From NCBI RefSeq assembly GCF_000340215.1, contig NW_006921541.1, positions 801,876 through 865,875 of the forward strand: a stretch of DNA of 64,000 bases, written 5' to 3'. The notes below the pieces were generated by a model. The model saw only the letters and a program-made list of their open reading frames with translations. It searched no databases and was not told the origin of the DNA. The stretch's first letter is position 1; the number at the start of each line of letters is the position of its first letter. The position numbers and the translations under genes are program-made. Below, in pieces: positions 24,966 to 36,000 of this stretch. The stretch comes from Pseudocercospora fijiensis CIRAD86. Lineage: Eukaryota > Ascomycota > Dothideomycetes > Mycosphaerellales > Mycosphaerellaceae.

Positions 24966-25559
24966 GGACGTGACCTTCTCCTATAAGAAATCGTCAGCGC
25001 AGCGTTTTGTCGGAGTCTTGCGTCTTCACATAATCTCGAGATTGGCCCTCACATGAAGAAGGGACGTCGTTCTCCCGTGGCCGGTACAGATTAAAGTTAA
25101 GTTGGTAAAGGCTATTGTGGTGTTCAGAGTGTCGCGCCAACCCGTGCATCCGCCGAAGTGGCATGCCTGGAGGCTTGTATCTCAGAATCGATGTGATATT
25201 GGTGTATGGAGAGGCCGTATAAGCCTAGAGTATCAGCTCGCAGTAAATAATGCCTAGATGTACGTAGAGCGCATGCGCTCATAGCTAGAACCAGACCTCC
25301 CGAATTCGGGGCACAAACAGGGCTACACGAGGGGATGCAACAGGATCTCTTGCAGCTGGAATGTCCTAGCTCCCTGCTAAGGCTAGCCAGGGCCACTAAG
25401 GATCTGCTGTAGAATATACACCACACTACCCAGCTATCTTCGATATCTAAGACCTTCTAGGCAAGCCTTCTTCGGGAATAGCTAGGGGGCATCTTAGAAC
25501 AGCTAAGAGGCAGCATATACCCTACAGTAAGGCAAAACATTCTTGATATCCCCTCCAGC
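24966..25559. other. Unassigned DNA at start of gene island 2
   Basis: Composition is normal again, with CpA and TpG present. A minus-strand frame without stops (25426-25124) has no recognisable similarity. It may be the eroded 3' end of the ornithine oxygenase remnant or unrelated DNA. Confidence 0.35.
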
Positions 25560-26290
25560 AGCTTCTCACATATCATTGTCGAGCTCCACCACCACCCGCT
25601 GGAGCGCTGGCCGGTCTCTCGCTTCCGAGGCTCGCACATTCGCAACTGAGCTGTGGTTCAAGATGAGGTGTGGCCACGAGTCGACTGGCCAGCGCTGAAC
25701 GCGATACGCATACTGCGAAGAGTAGATCTTCTCGAGCAGATCTAGACGAACGACGCCCGCCATAGTTCGTAACTTTACTTGCGGCTATCAATGGAGCACG
25801 CACTTCTGGATCGTGCGAGAAGACATCGTCTGTCCTGCTTGGATCCAAGACTTCATTCACGCTGAAGCTTCATTGAGCCGAGGATCAGACGAGATGCGGG
25901 ATTGGGTCTACCACTGACAATGAGAGTCGTCACTCGGACGAAGCGCCGCGCCCCGTATAATCAGGACTGATTACGCGCTAGGGACACGAGAAGGCACATC
26001 GTAGAAGATCTCAGCAGCGCTCTGCTTGACGTATTGAGAAGAATGGACGATTCGGGGATGTGAGATGCGTAGTGCTTTTGGAATGGATGGTCTTCCACCA
26101 ACAGCGACAACGAATCCGACGCACACGATATCGTGGACATAATCGTCTGCAGCACGCCTGAGTGAAGTGCTGCTGGCGTTGGTGTTGCTTGTACCCTCGC
26201 CACCGACTTCTCTGGCAGAAGAATGGGACCCCCCACCCCATTCATCACGGCCATTTTCCTGCGTGCAATCTGTGTGGATTGCTGACAAGC
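25560..26290 (-). pseudogene. sidA: L-ornithine N5-oxygenase (SidA-type) remnant
   Basis: Several minus-strand segments match the siderophore enzyme that hydroxylates ornithine with FAD and NADPH. From the N-side they are VHDIVCVGF (the FAD-binding start, about 26130); VVAVGGRPSIPKAL and RIVHSSQYVKQ (about 26030-26115); SAAEIFYDV; VLIIRGAALRPSDDS (about 25920-25965); NEVLDPSRTDDVFSHDPEVR; KVTNYG; and VVRLDLLEKIYSSQYAYRVQ (about 25700-25760). The copy is broken. A deletion joins VCVGF directly to VVAVGG, removing the rest of the FAD and substrate region. A second, in-frame deletion between YVKQ and SAAEIF removes the NADPH-binding GSGQ motif. A stop lies after RVPSA, and a 4-base insertion after the NYG codons shifts the frame near 25,763. 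It lies next to ABC-transporter and NRPS remnants, as in known siderophore clusters. Confidence 0.85.
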
Positions 26291-27021
26291 AGAGACCAAA
26301 GAAGTGCCGATCAGAAGCTTGTGAAGGCGGACAGACGGATCTCTATGCGCGAAGCTCTATCCTATGCCACCGCCCGATACGACACGACAACAGCAGCAAG
26401 CAGGCTTCACTTGGTGAGAGAGGGAGGGGAGGCATCGTGGGGACCGTCGATGGGATGCTAGAATACTTATCCTTTGCCTGCTAGTATGGGCGGGCATCGA
26501 ACCTTCACAGCCTGTCAACAGTATGTCTCCACCACGACGGACCATTGATGCAGCCAAGCCTTTGGAACCCTATCCACCAGCACGAGCCGAAGCTATCTGA
26601 TCCGAGCGCATGTGCTGGATTAGAATAACTGCTGATGAACAAGCCTGTCCTGTAGTCCCACCGAGACACATACCAACAACCCGAGGTCGGTTCAGAGAAG
26701 ATGTGCCGGCACGTTCGAGCACAACAGACCGGCGCGGCTGGACCAAGTAGGCGTGTCACGTGTGGGACAATGCCACACGAGGCCCCCTGCATGATACCAC
26801 TGCACACTTGCAAGGGCTTGCCTTGATCACACCATGCCTAGGGTAATGCTAGCAATAATGACACGATGAAGAATTCCCATCGCGGCGCGGGCATTATTGT
26901 TGAGTCGGCGTGTGTGTTCGGCCACACTGCCTCGAGTGTTGAGGCATCAACGCCGGGGAAAACTGCATTGAGAGAAAGGCAACGATTGTGGAAGCGTGCG
27001 TGCGCTGCCAGAATGTCATCT
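26291..27021. other. Spacer between siderophore remnants
   Basis: Several stop-free stretches occur on both strands but show no recognisable protein. It may contain eroded promoter or coding DNA of the flanking remnants. Confidence 0.4.
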
Positions 27022-27745
27022 TCACCCATTCCCCGCGTTGCTACACAGCGTATGGAATAGACCACTGCCCTCGTCCATCACGCATATCAAGTCCGAGCTG
27101 CCGACGACTGAGTCAAGACGATGGGCAACTACGATGCTCGTCTTCCCCTGAAGATTCGTGCGCAAAATCTGCTGGACCCGGTGGTCTAATTCTGCGTCCA
27201 TCGAAGCTGTAGCCTCGTCCAGCACCAAGATGGCAGCATCCTTCACCAGCGCTCGGGCAAGCGAGATCAGTGAACGTGGGCCAGATGAGAGATTCGCACC
27301 TTCCGATGTTATAGGCGGCGTATCAAGGTCGAGATGAAGGGTGGGTTTGGAGCTTTCGACACCTTTCTCGTCCAAAACAGTCAAATTCTCCTTGGAACTC
27401 TCGGAATCGGAGGATGTCATAGAAGACAGTCCAACTTGATGCACGACACGCCGCCATAGATCGGCATCGTCGTGTTCGCCAAATGGATCCAGATTGTATC
27501 TCAAGGTGCCGCTCAGCACAGCTGCCTCTTGTGGCATGAAAGCAATCTTATTGCGGAGCAGCTTCGAGCCAACACTGGTAGTGTTTATTCCATCGATTGA
27601 GATCCGGCTACTGACAACATCACCTATTCCGGTTAAGGCCGCAATTACAGTGCGTTTGCTAGAGCCTGTGCGGCTAACAAACGCAGCGCGACTGCCAGTA
27701 GGAATAGTTATCGTCTTGGGCTGGACTCGATACTGGTTCTAAGGC
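27022..27745 (-). pseudogene. ABC transporter (ABCC-like) C-terminal NBD fragment
   Basis: The minus strand encodes about 240 residues of a second nucleotide-binding domain. The P-loop reads SRTGSSKRT where GRTGSGKST is expected (about 27650-27685). Next come LLRNKIAFMPQEAAVLSGTL with the Q-loop, LDPFGEHDD, the signature LSSGPRSLISLARAL (about 27250-27295), Walker B AAILVLDEATASMD (about 27195-27232) and the H-loop VVAHRLDSV (about 27100-27120). The order and LDPF motif fit multidrug-resistance-associated (ABCC) exporters. All membrane segments and the first NBD are missing, and the P-loop Gly-to-Ser changes fit TpG-to-TpA RIP. It cannot be functional. An ABC exporter is a usual neighbour of hydroxamate siderophore NRPS genes, and the position between oxygenase and NRPS remnants supports that origin. 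Confidence 0.8.
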
Positions 27746-28009
27746 TGGCTAGGCTTGTGCGCGACAAAGCTGGAGTCAGACTGAGCCCAGTTGCTATCCT
27801 CCGTGCTCACTGCATTCAAACAGGGGCGAAGCTTATTGATGAACCTTCGCAGCGAGCTATGCAGCAACACGAGTCAAATGAATACACCAAGACTGTACGC
27901 AAACTATCTGAAATCTTGGTGAAGACACTCAACTGGAGTCTTTCTATCTTGCAACACCTATGCAGCAGGGCATGCTCAGCGCAGGATACTCAAACGTTAC
28001 TGAGCGGAG

Positions 28010-29850
28010 ATCTCCATATGTGTGCCAGCACCATTCGAGCTTCAAAAGCCCTTTCATCTGGACCTGAACATCTTGCAATCAGCCTGGAGCCAAGTCGTTC
28101 AGCAGACTGAGATTTTGCGCACCACCTTTCACTTCACTGGCGATAGCGAACAGCCGTGGCTGGGTGCCGTGCGGCATCGCGTGGACGATGTTATCAGGGT
28201 CGTTCATTCGATCGTGGAGGCCAAGAGCGCGCCTGTGCATGTTGACGTTTCCACTCATCTCGCTCAGTAATGACGACAGGTGAGTCTGTCTTGCTGATTT
28301 TCACGATGCATCATGCCAGCTACGATGCAACATTGCTGCCTCTTCTTTGGCATGCATTCAGGGAAGCGTGTCGAACGCAAGCAAAATCGATTCCAAAGCC
28401 AACGCTTTTCTCGCCTTTAGCTGAGCAGATAGCTGTACAACAGCCCAGCGCCTTTAATTACTGGGCGAAGCAGCTGCAAGGATAGACATACGAGCAACTG
28501 GTAGCCAACGAGCACGACCAGAAGCCCACACGAGCTCGATGGACTATTACCATACCTCCACACCAGCTCGAAGCCGTCCAGACCAGTTGTCGTAGCCTTG
28601 GTGTTACTCTTCAAGCTGCTCTGCTGCTCGCATGGAGTAAACGCCTCGCGGTCAACGTGCTTAGACAGTCCGATGTGGTCTTTGGTCAAGTCTTGAGCGG
28701 TCGGTCGCTCGAGGGCGCAGACTGTGTCATCGGCCCTACGCTGAATACTGTTGCAATGCGAGTACCACTTTCAACGGCTTTGTCGAATGCCCAGGCTCTA
28801 CGCAAAGCTCAGACATTGTCTGAAGAAGCACAGCAACATCAGGTGGCTTCTCTATGGAAGGCGCAGAATGAATGGCGCTCGTCGACGGAGAGTGCTGCGA
28901 CGGAATTGTTCGAGAGCCTATTCGTCTTCAACGGTGAGGCTTGTGGTGCTGCCGCTACATCCGATGCGAGCTTCTGGCAACGTACTTCGCTGGGACCTGC
29001 CAATGAAGATGACGGCTTTACAGAGGTAAGTAACTCCTTTCAGAGCTGCGATATGGCTTGGAGATTATGCTTACTTTTGCTTGCGTACATTATCTCTTGG
29101 TTGGTACCGTCGATGTGTCTTCGGATTCATGCGTCGAGTGCTTCTCTTGATGTCCGAGCAGTCCAAGACTTAGCGAAGGATTTCAAGCTCCAGCTCAAGG
29201 AGCTGCTAATATCCCCGGACGCTTCGAGTGTCTCTTCCTCTTGGCCATTGCAGAAGAAACCCTCGCCCTGCTCTTGACACACTGGTAAAACCGACGACAG
29301 CAAGCCAGACGACGAAATGGGCGAAGCAGACCAGAAATTGTGTAAAATCGTCCTGGATGCCACGCAGGCAATTCTTGACAAGGGCCCAATTGATGCTGAT
29401 ACGAACCTCTTCCGACTCGGCCTGGATTCGATTTTAGCCATCCGGTTATCTTCGAAGTTGAGACGCACAGAAGTACCACTCGCCGTGAACGACATCATGC
29501 AAGGCAAGACCATCGCGGAGATGGTAGCAAGAATGCGCCAGGCTCTGCAGCGAAAGGAACGGAAGCAGACATCAACAAAGCCTCGACCGAACTTGCTTGA
29601 CAGTGAACAGGAAACTGCCGCTATTCAAGCATTAGGCTGAACTCCTAGCCAAGTAGAGTCCGTTTTGCCTAGTCTTTCTGGCCAACAAGAACATCTCGCC
29701 TACTGGATTCATGCTGGTCACCGATTCTTCAAGGCCCCATGGATATACAAATTGAAGACAAAGCCAGGAGGAGTCTCTGGGAGATTTAAATGCCCCATAC
29801 TCGAAAGAATGTCGTGCCGCAAAAGCAGCAGGCATGCAACAGGGAGTTTT
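28010..29850 (+). pseudogene. Hydroxamate-siderophore NRPS C-T-C remnant
   Basis: The plus strand carries the tail of a nonribosomal peptide synthetase resembling fungal ferrichrome/ferricrocin synthetases. First is a condensation domain: PFHLDLNILQSAWSQVVQQ, EILRTTFHF, then the active-site motif MHHASYDA (28306-28329; the family motif is HHxxxDG), and VVFGQVLSGRSL near 28,680. A carrier domain follows with LFRLGLDSILAIRLSSKLR; its Ser for phosphopantetheine is at 28 codons into that stretch (29428-29430). A second condensation domain starts [20 protein letters not shown] and breaks off near 29,790. Stops interrupt it: one after AQ (28,268), TAG in place of CAG near 28,483, TGA near 29,638, and a frame break near 29,030-29,280. 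No adenylation domain is present in the window. It is therefore a fragment, not a working gene. Confidence 0.82.
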
Positions 29851-30024
29851 TGAGATGAAACAGGAGATGTGAAGGGTACATTCTTGATTGCAGCAAGCCC
29901 ATACCATGATTTCTTCAATCCAATGCTATCGCTTCTACAAGAAAAAACCCAATCCACCCCAAATCAAGACAAGACTCAAATTTGAGTAGGCTTCCCGAAC
30001 GCACACCCCTTCGTCACGTCCCCC

Positions 30025-33000
30025 CTACTCATCAAAATCAGACTCCTCGAAGAGCTTACCATCCAACAAGCTGCCCATCTGCGTCTTGGAGATGTTCTCT
30101 CCACTTCTCCGAATCTTCGACATGAGGATCTTGAAGAAGTTGACCGGGCTCTTCGTCAACCCGGACTCTCCACCAACCCGACCCTGCTCATCTCTCTCAA
30201 TGAATCCGTTCGCATCCACCTGCCATCCCTGTTGACCCATCTCTTGCGTCAACGCCTTTGAGGAAAGACCAAGAAACTTGCACGTCTCCATGTAGTCGTC
30301 GTATGTGCTGATGTACAACTGCCCGGCGAATAGATTCAGCTGCACGGCCAATGCACGTGGCACGACCGGCGGTGCAGATTGCGCCGAGAATGTGCAAAAG
30401 TCCAGCTCGTCAAGAGGGCGGTAGCCAGAGTGGCAGCGGGGCTTGTACACATGCAGGGTAGTGGATTTCGTGTTCTTCATGTGCGGGAAGAGCCAGTTGG
30501 CCTCGTACGGGCTGACGACGAGAATGCGGTCGACATTGCTCGAGCCCTTCGAACAGCTGGTCAGCAGCCACTGGACGGGTCTCTGGAACGCATCTGAGAT
30601 GTAGGAATTACCCGACTTGTCGACAGTTCGGGCAAAGTCCGCCGTGGCCATGAGATGACGTCCTCCAGCGAGCTGCGACAATGCAAACCCTAGGCCTTGG
30701 GCTGCACTAGAGTCAGACATTGCCTCGAAAGCAGGCATGTAAGCGTCGGATCCACGGGCGAATTGGCCAGTAGTGGCGAAAGAACGGACATCAGGGTGCA
30801 AGCTGTGCGGAGCTGGCTTCGCAGGTGGTGCTCTCTGGACTTGTCGCTCTGCCTCGATTTCAGGCGACAGCTCGCGCTCTTGCTCCTCTTGTAGCGTGCT
30901 GGAGTTGAATTGCAGGTCGTTGAACTCGCGGCAGCGATCAGCGATTCGCTGCAAACTCAGATCTGTGCTGTCACTCAAGTGGATCGGCTGGTCACTGGAT
31001 TGGCGTGGACGGTAGCGGTCGTCCAATGTCTGAGCTTCTTCCTCCAGGAATTTCTCGGCGTGTGTCTTGGTCAAATCGGTCTTGCCGTTGCGACGCACAG
31101 CCTTCCATATTTTCTCCTGGCGGACAAAGCGCTCGCCTTGAACGGCCCAAAGGGGCATATTGCGGCGGACTTCCACGTGGGTCTCTTTCATGGACCAGAA
31201 GAGAACATCCTCCACCGTGATGTCGCTCGGCTCCGATTTCGAGGTGCACTCGAGGATCTTGGCTTGAATCTCCTCGGAAATTGCGAAGACAAGAGTTTGT
31301 CCCTTGGCCAATTTTCTCATACGCATGGCAGCTTGCACGAGACGGTCTTTGGTCAGATTGGCGCCCAGCGTAAGCGCCGCTCTGTATGTGGATGGTAGTT
31401 TCAAATCGATACCACGCGTATGCGCTTCGTCAAGAAAGACAAGGCATAAGTCCAGACGAGTTGCGAAAGACGACGTCTGCAGTAGATCAATTCGGCCATG
31501 TCGATCGACAACGCATAGCTCGTCAGAGTCATTGACGAAGACTGCGGCCTCTTTGGTCGTATTGTACTTCCGCAGCCACGTAGCTGCAACTTCTTGATTG
31601 TCGAGTTCCACAATCTGGGCACCAACGTCGAGGATAACCTCCACAGGTGGGTCAAGTTGACTGACCGTTGCCAAAAGGTTTGCTGCGTCTGACGAATCCT
31701 GCCCAGCACGTGCCATCAGCTGCACTGAGTTCTCCGGTTGGAGGATATTGTTGAGCACAAGAGCATTGGTATGCTTTTGCTGCTCGAGGTTCAGATGACC
31801 AACATCGAAAGGTAGCAGTGGTCGAGAGTCATTAGTACCGGAGAAGCCAGTAGTGACGCGGTTCTTTTTCTTGCCGATGTCCCAGCCAGAGGCGGAAAGT
31901 TTGTTAGGGAATTCTTTCATCTCCTTTGGGAAGACATGATGCGACAGGAAGTAGTCGACGACGTTCTTCCCGTACCGCAGGGCTGGGAACAACTCACAGA
32001 CACACTGAGGCCGGTCTTTCAGATTGATACCTTGCAACTGCTTGAAAGCAGCGGGAAGGCCGTCGGAATCCTTCACCCACGCCTGGTATTCGATGTCTGC
32101 TTGATCAGAGTCCATCAGGTGTCCCAATGCGACGAAAAGATCATCATCACTGAGCCCATCGTAGTAGTAGCAAAGAGACGTGAGCGTGATGACAACGTCG
32201 GGATGGCTGAACTCGGACCTAGGCGATGGGCTGTCTTTCGCTCTGTATGGAACAGCCAGCTTGGTGGGGGGCTGGCGGGATGCAGGTCCATAGTTGACAC
32301 GCCATCTCTTCTGCCCAAGAGTGAAGGCCAGAACGCCGCCAGCAATGATTCCTCGGAGCAAAAGGAGATGCGACTTGGTGGTCTCCGTCCAGAACACGCC
32401 GTTCTCCACGGCCTTGACCTCATCGCGACTCAGATCGAACTTGGTGATGTACGTGTAGACCGCTCTACGGACCTCGTCGGGCTGCCGCGAAATCTGGAAG
32501 CCACTCAGACCAAGATCACAGATACGCTGAGCCACTGCGTGCACAAGCGCTGCCTCGGCGTCTGGTCGAAGAATGCGAACCCTAGGGAAACTGCCCGCCA
32601 CACTCGGGGCGACCTCCAAAGACAGAGGAAACTCTTGAGCTAAGATAGGAGCAAATTGCCTCACAAGATCCAGAAGTTGCTGCAAGAGGAGCCAGCGATG
32701 GGGGCTCAACTCGATCGAGCGTTGCAGACCCATCGTGTAGATAAGCTCGAATCGAACACTGAAATTTTCGTCGCTCTCGTCAACGATGTCTCGGGAGTAC
32801 TCGTCGAGGAAGTCTTGTGTCTCCATAAGCGATTGGCCAACCGACTCCTTGCCGGTGATATAGCATTCTGGGGCCATAAGCTGCAGGGAGAGAATATGTT
32901 CTGGCTGGACGAGAAGGACGCCGCTATTGGACTTGCATTCCTTCAAAATGCTACCGACGGCGTCGGCGGCGGCACGGTCGAGCTTCAGGCACCGCGAAAA

Positions 33001-36000
33001 GGGCAGATGGTAGACGCGGCGGTCGACTAATCCTCCAAACTTGGAAACGAGCATCTGCGCCATCTGCTTGGACTGTGGCTTCGCGACAATCACCCTTACA
33101 AGCTGGTCGCCGTCTGCAAGAGCGGCTGCAACAATGGGAACAATGACGCTAGACTTCCCCTCGCCCATATTTAGCTGCATAACGGAGTTGTTGTTGGTCG
33201 AAGGCCGCCTCATATGGCCTGCAATCTCTTCTTGGACTTCGCGGATCATAATACCACTCTCGACTTCGATGAGCAGAGACTCGGGGTAATCCATCGCGCT
33301 CCAATTCTCATGGCCGGTGTTGCGGAGTTCGTTGGCAAGTTCTTCAGCGCGCCACGGGTTTGATAGTTGCACAAGTCGCTCTGCACGTTGCACTTCGGTG
33401 AGAGCGATGCCGTATTTGACGATGCACGACTTCCAACCAGGGGAAAGATCGGACCACCGATTGCGGGATAGCTGTCGAAGGAAAAGCAGTGGTGATACTC
33501 TCGGCCACTGATGATCTGTAGGGACATTCGAGGATATCGATGCCGGAGCAACCGAAGCGACGAGAAGGTCGTAGAGCTTCTTAGCATGGGCCTTGCAGTC
33601 ATCCAAGTGTCTAGACAACGCCCGTGCATCTAAGTCCATGATGGCCAATTGTTCAGCATCACGGGACAAGAGAGCGTTCAAGCTGTCTTTGAGATCTGCA
33701 ACGTAGTCTTTCCCGTACTTCGACTGTCCAGCCGACGTCTCCAAGCGCATAACCAGAGAGCTGAGAAGCGTCGGCTTTGCGGGACCAGGTGTCTGAGTTT
33801 GCGATGCCGAGAGTACCAACACTCGACAATTCTCGGGCAGCTGCGGCGGGGCTCCAGAGAACAAGTCAGCCTCCGAGGTATATCCTGGAAGAGCTGCGTG
33901 CGGTTGAGGGCTCTGGGTAGTAAGACCGGGGAGCTGCACAGGCTGGAGCTTGCAACCTGCGATGGTTTGGTCAATGCGAATAAGTTCGCTTTGAAGAAGA
34001 CCGTTGTCATGCCAGACTTTGAATTTCCTGCCGACCGCGGCGATGACCTTGCCAACGTCGACGTACCGCGAAACGTCCAACGAAGGCTCAACCACAGTCT
34101 CTGCACGCCACTGATTGAACAGCGCATCGACAATCCGTGTAGATGCTGCATCAGCCGCGACCTGGCAAGCGTTGTTGCGGCGAGCAGCGTAGACATTCTG
34201 TCGTTCGTTCCAAAGGCGTGTAATATTGTATTCGGGGTAGGAATGGTACGGAAGGCGGTTATGATCGACAATCACCTTCAGGACAGCCTTATCGCAGACC
34301 ACCCCGTCTTCTGGCGTGAAAGAATCGATCCTCGAAGTGCTGTCGCGGAAGGCGACGCTGAGCTTTGGCAGCATAGCAATAACCTGGAGGACCGGCACTT
34401 TTGCATCCTGGGAGAAGGCCATAGTCGATAGCCACATCATAATGGAGAAGTGGTTCTGCTGCACTTGCTGGGTAATGCTCATCCATCGAACCAGGGCTGG
34501 CAGCCGGGTGATGGCGAACTCATGTCCTTCCTCCAGCACGGTTGCGTCGTATCTCAATTTGTTGCGATTGATGGGCAGCTCATATCCGTGTATTTGGCTG
34601 TAATTGCACACCAGCTGCCAGAGTTGACCCGCCGTCTGCGGTTCCCAATGTACATGTGAGCTACTGCGCATAACGAGGCCTGCCATGAGAGCGGAGTTAG
34701 TTGATCGTTGAGAACGCCAACCCAGATCTCGTGCTTTGTAAGGCTTGTCATGCGCTGTTGTGTGGTCTTCCGCTCCAAATCCAGAGGTTCTGAACACGGA
34801 TGACTTGATGCTATCTCGCTGCTGGAGGTGCTGGTCGACATTCGGGAGAAGAGGGGACTCGAGAGATGCTCCAGGGAACAGGAATTGAGATTTTTCTGCT
34901 TGGGTCAAGATCTTTCTGACATCTGTTTCCAACCGCCCGTGCTGCGATAGAAAGCTAAGATTGCTGTCCCAGTCAACTGTCTGCATGACACGTTCATGGG
35001 CGGGATAGTAGCATCGGCCTGGGCTCAAAGAAGCAATCTTCCCAAGCAAGTCCAGGTTCTCCTCGGTCAGTTGGTCGAATGACCTTACTGCCGCTGACTC
35101 CAGAATAGACAGTGCTTGTTCGGTCCCGGTCTTGCGCGTCAACGGATCTGGGAGACAGAAAGAGGTGAGCGCGTGGAGGTACGCTACGTACAATTTGCAC
35201 ATGAGTTCGCCATTGTCGAGCAGTCGGCCCAGATCGTTGATCTCCAGAGAGTGTACTTTGGCGGCTGTCTTCTTGGAAGCCGTAACGGAGACATGCGCAT
35301 AGTGCTTGCTATAGGCGACGGTTGGTGAATGGAGAAGGAGGACGCGCCGCTTGCCGTCGTTGGATCTCAAGACGACCTTGTTCTTGAACCCAATGAGCGT
35401 CCCCAAGCACTGATCTTGATCGACCTCCATGGAGCGGAACTCTATGGACTGCAGAGAGGAACTTCCCTGATGGAGTACAAAGCCGTGTCGCAGATGTGGC
35501 ATTTCGACATGAATGAGACGCTCCGACGGTGGCAAAACGATATGGATGTCTGAGCTGTCGGCCAATGGACTGAGAATTTGGCCGACCATTTTTGAGGTCC
35601 TGCTGCCGAGACCCAGGAGCGAGCTGCCATCTTTGGTGAGACGCCAGCCTGAGCGATCTTTTGACCGCCTCAATGTCCACAGAGCTGTGGAGTTGGCATT
35701 CCATGGGTCCTGTGCTGGGCGGAATTCCAAAACATCGGATTCAGAATGGTACCAATGGACGTAGTCCTCCACAAAACTAGACGGGAAGGTCTCTTGAAGA
35801 ATTTCCTTTGGGAGGGTCTCGAACGTCGTATCTCCACGTTTAGCTTGGACGATGAGTTCCTCATGAGCAGCATTGGGCAGAGTGCCCATGCCGAGCTGAA
35901 CTTCGTAGCCCTCAAATGCTCGCTTCGTCGAAAATTGGAAGCCAGCGGCTGATGCGGGCATGACCTCCACCAGCGCCTTGCCGAATATGATAGAGAACAA

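Noticed and set aside
24966..25559. C-terminal part of SidA extended to 25,124
   Set aside because: The minus-strand frame there shows none of the expected C-terminal SidA motifs, so it was left unassigned.
27022..29850. A functional siderophore NRPS/ABC pair
   Set aside because: Missing adenylation domains, missing membrane segments, stops and a ruined P-loop rule out function.
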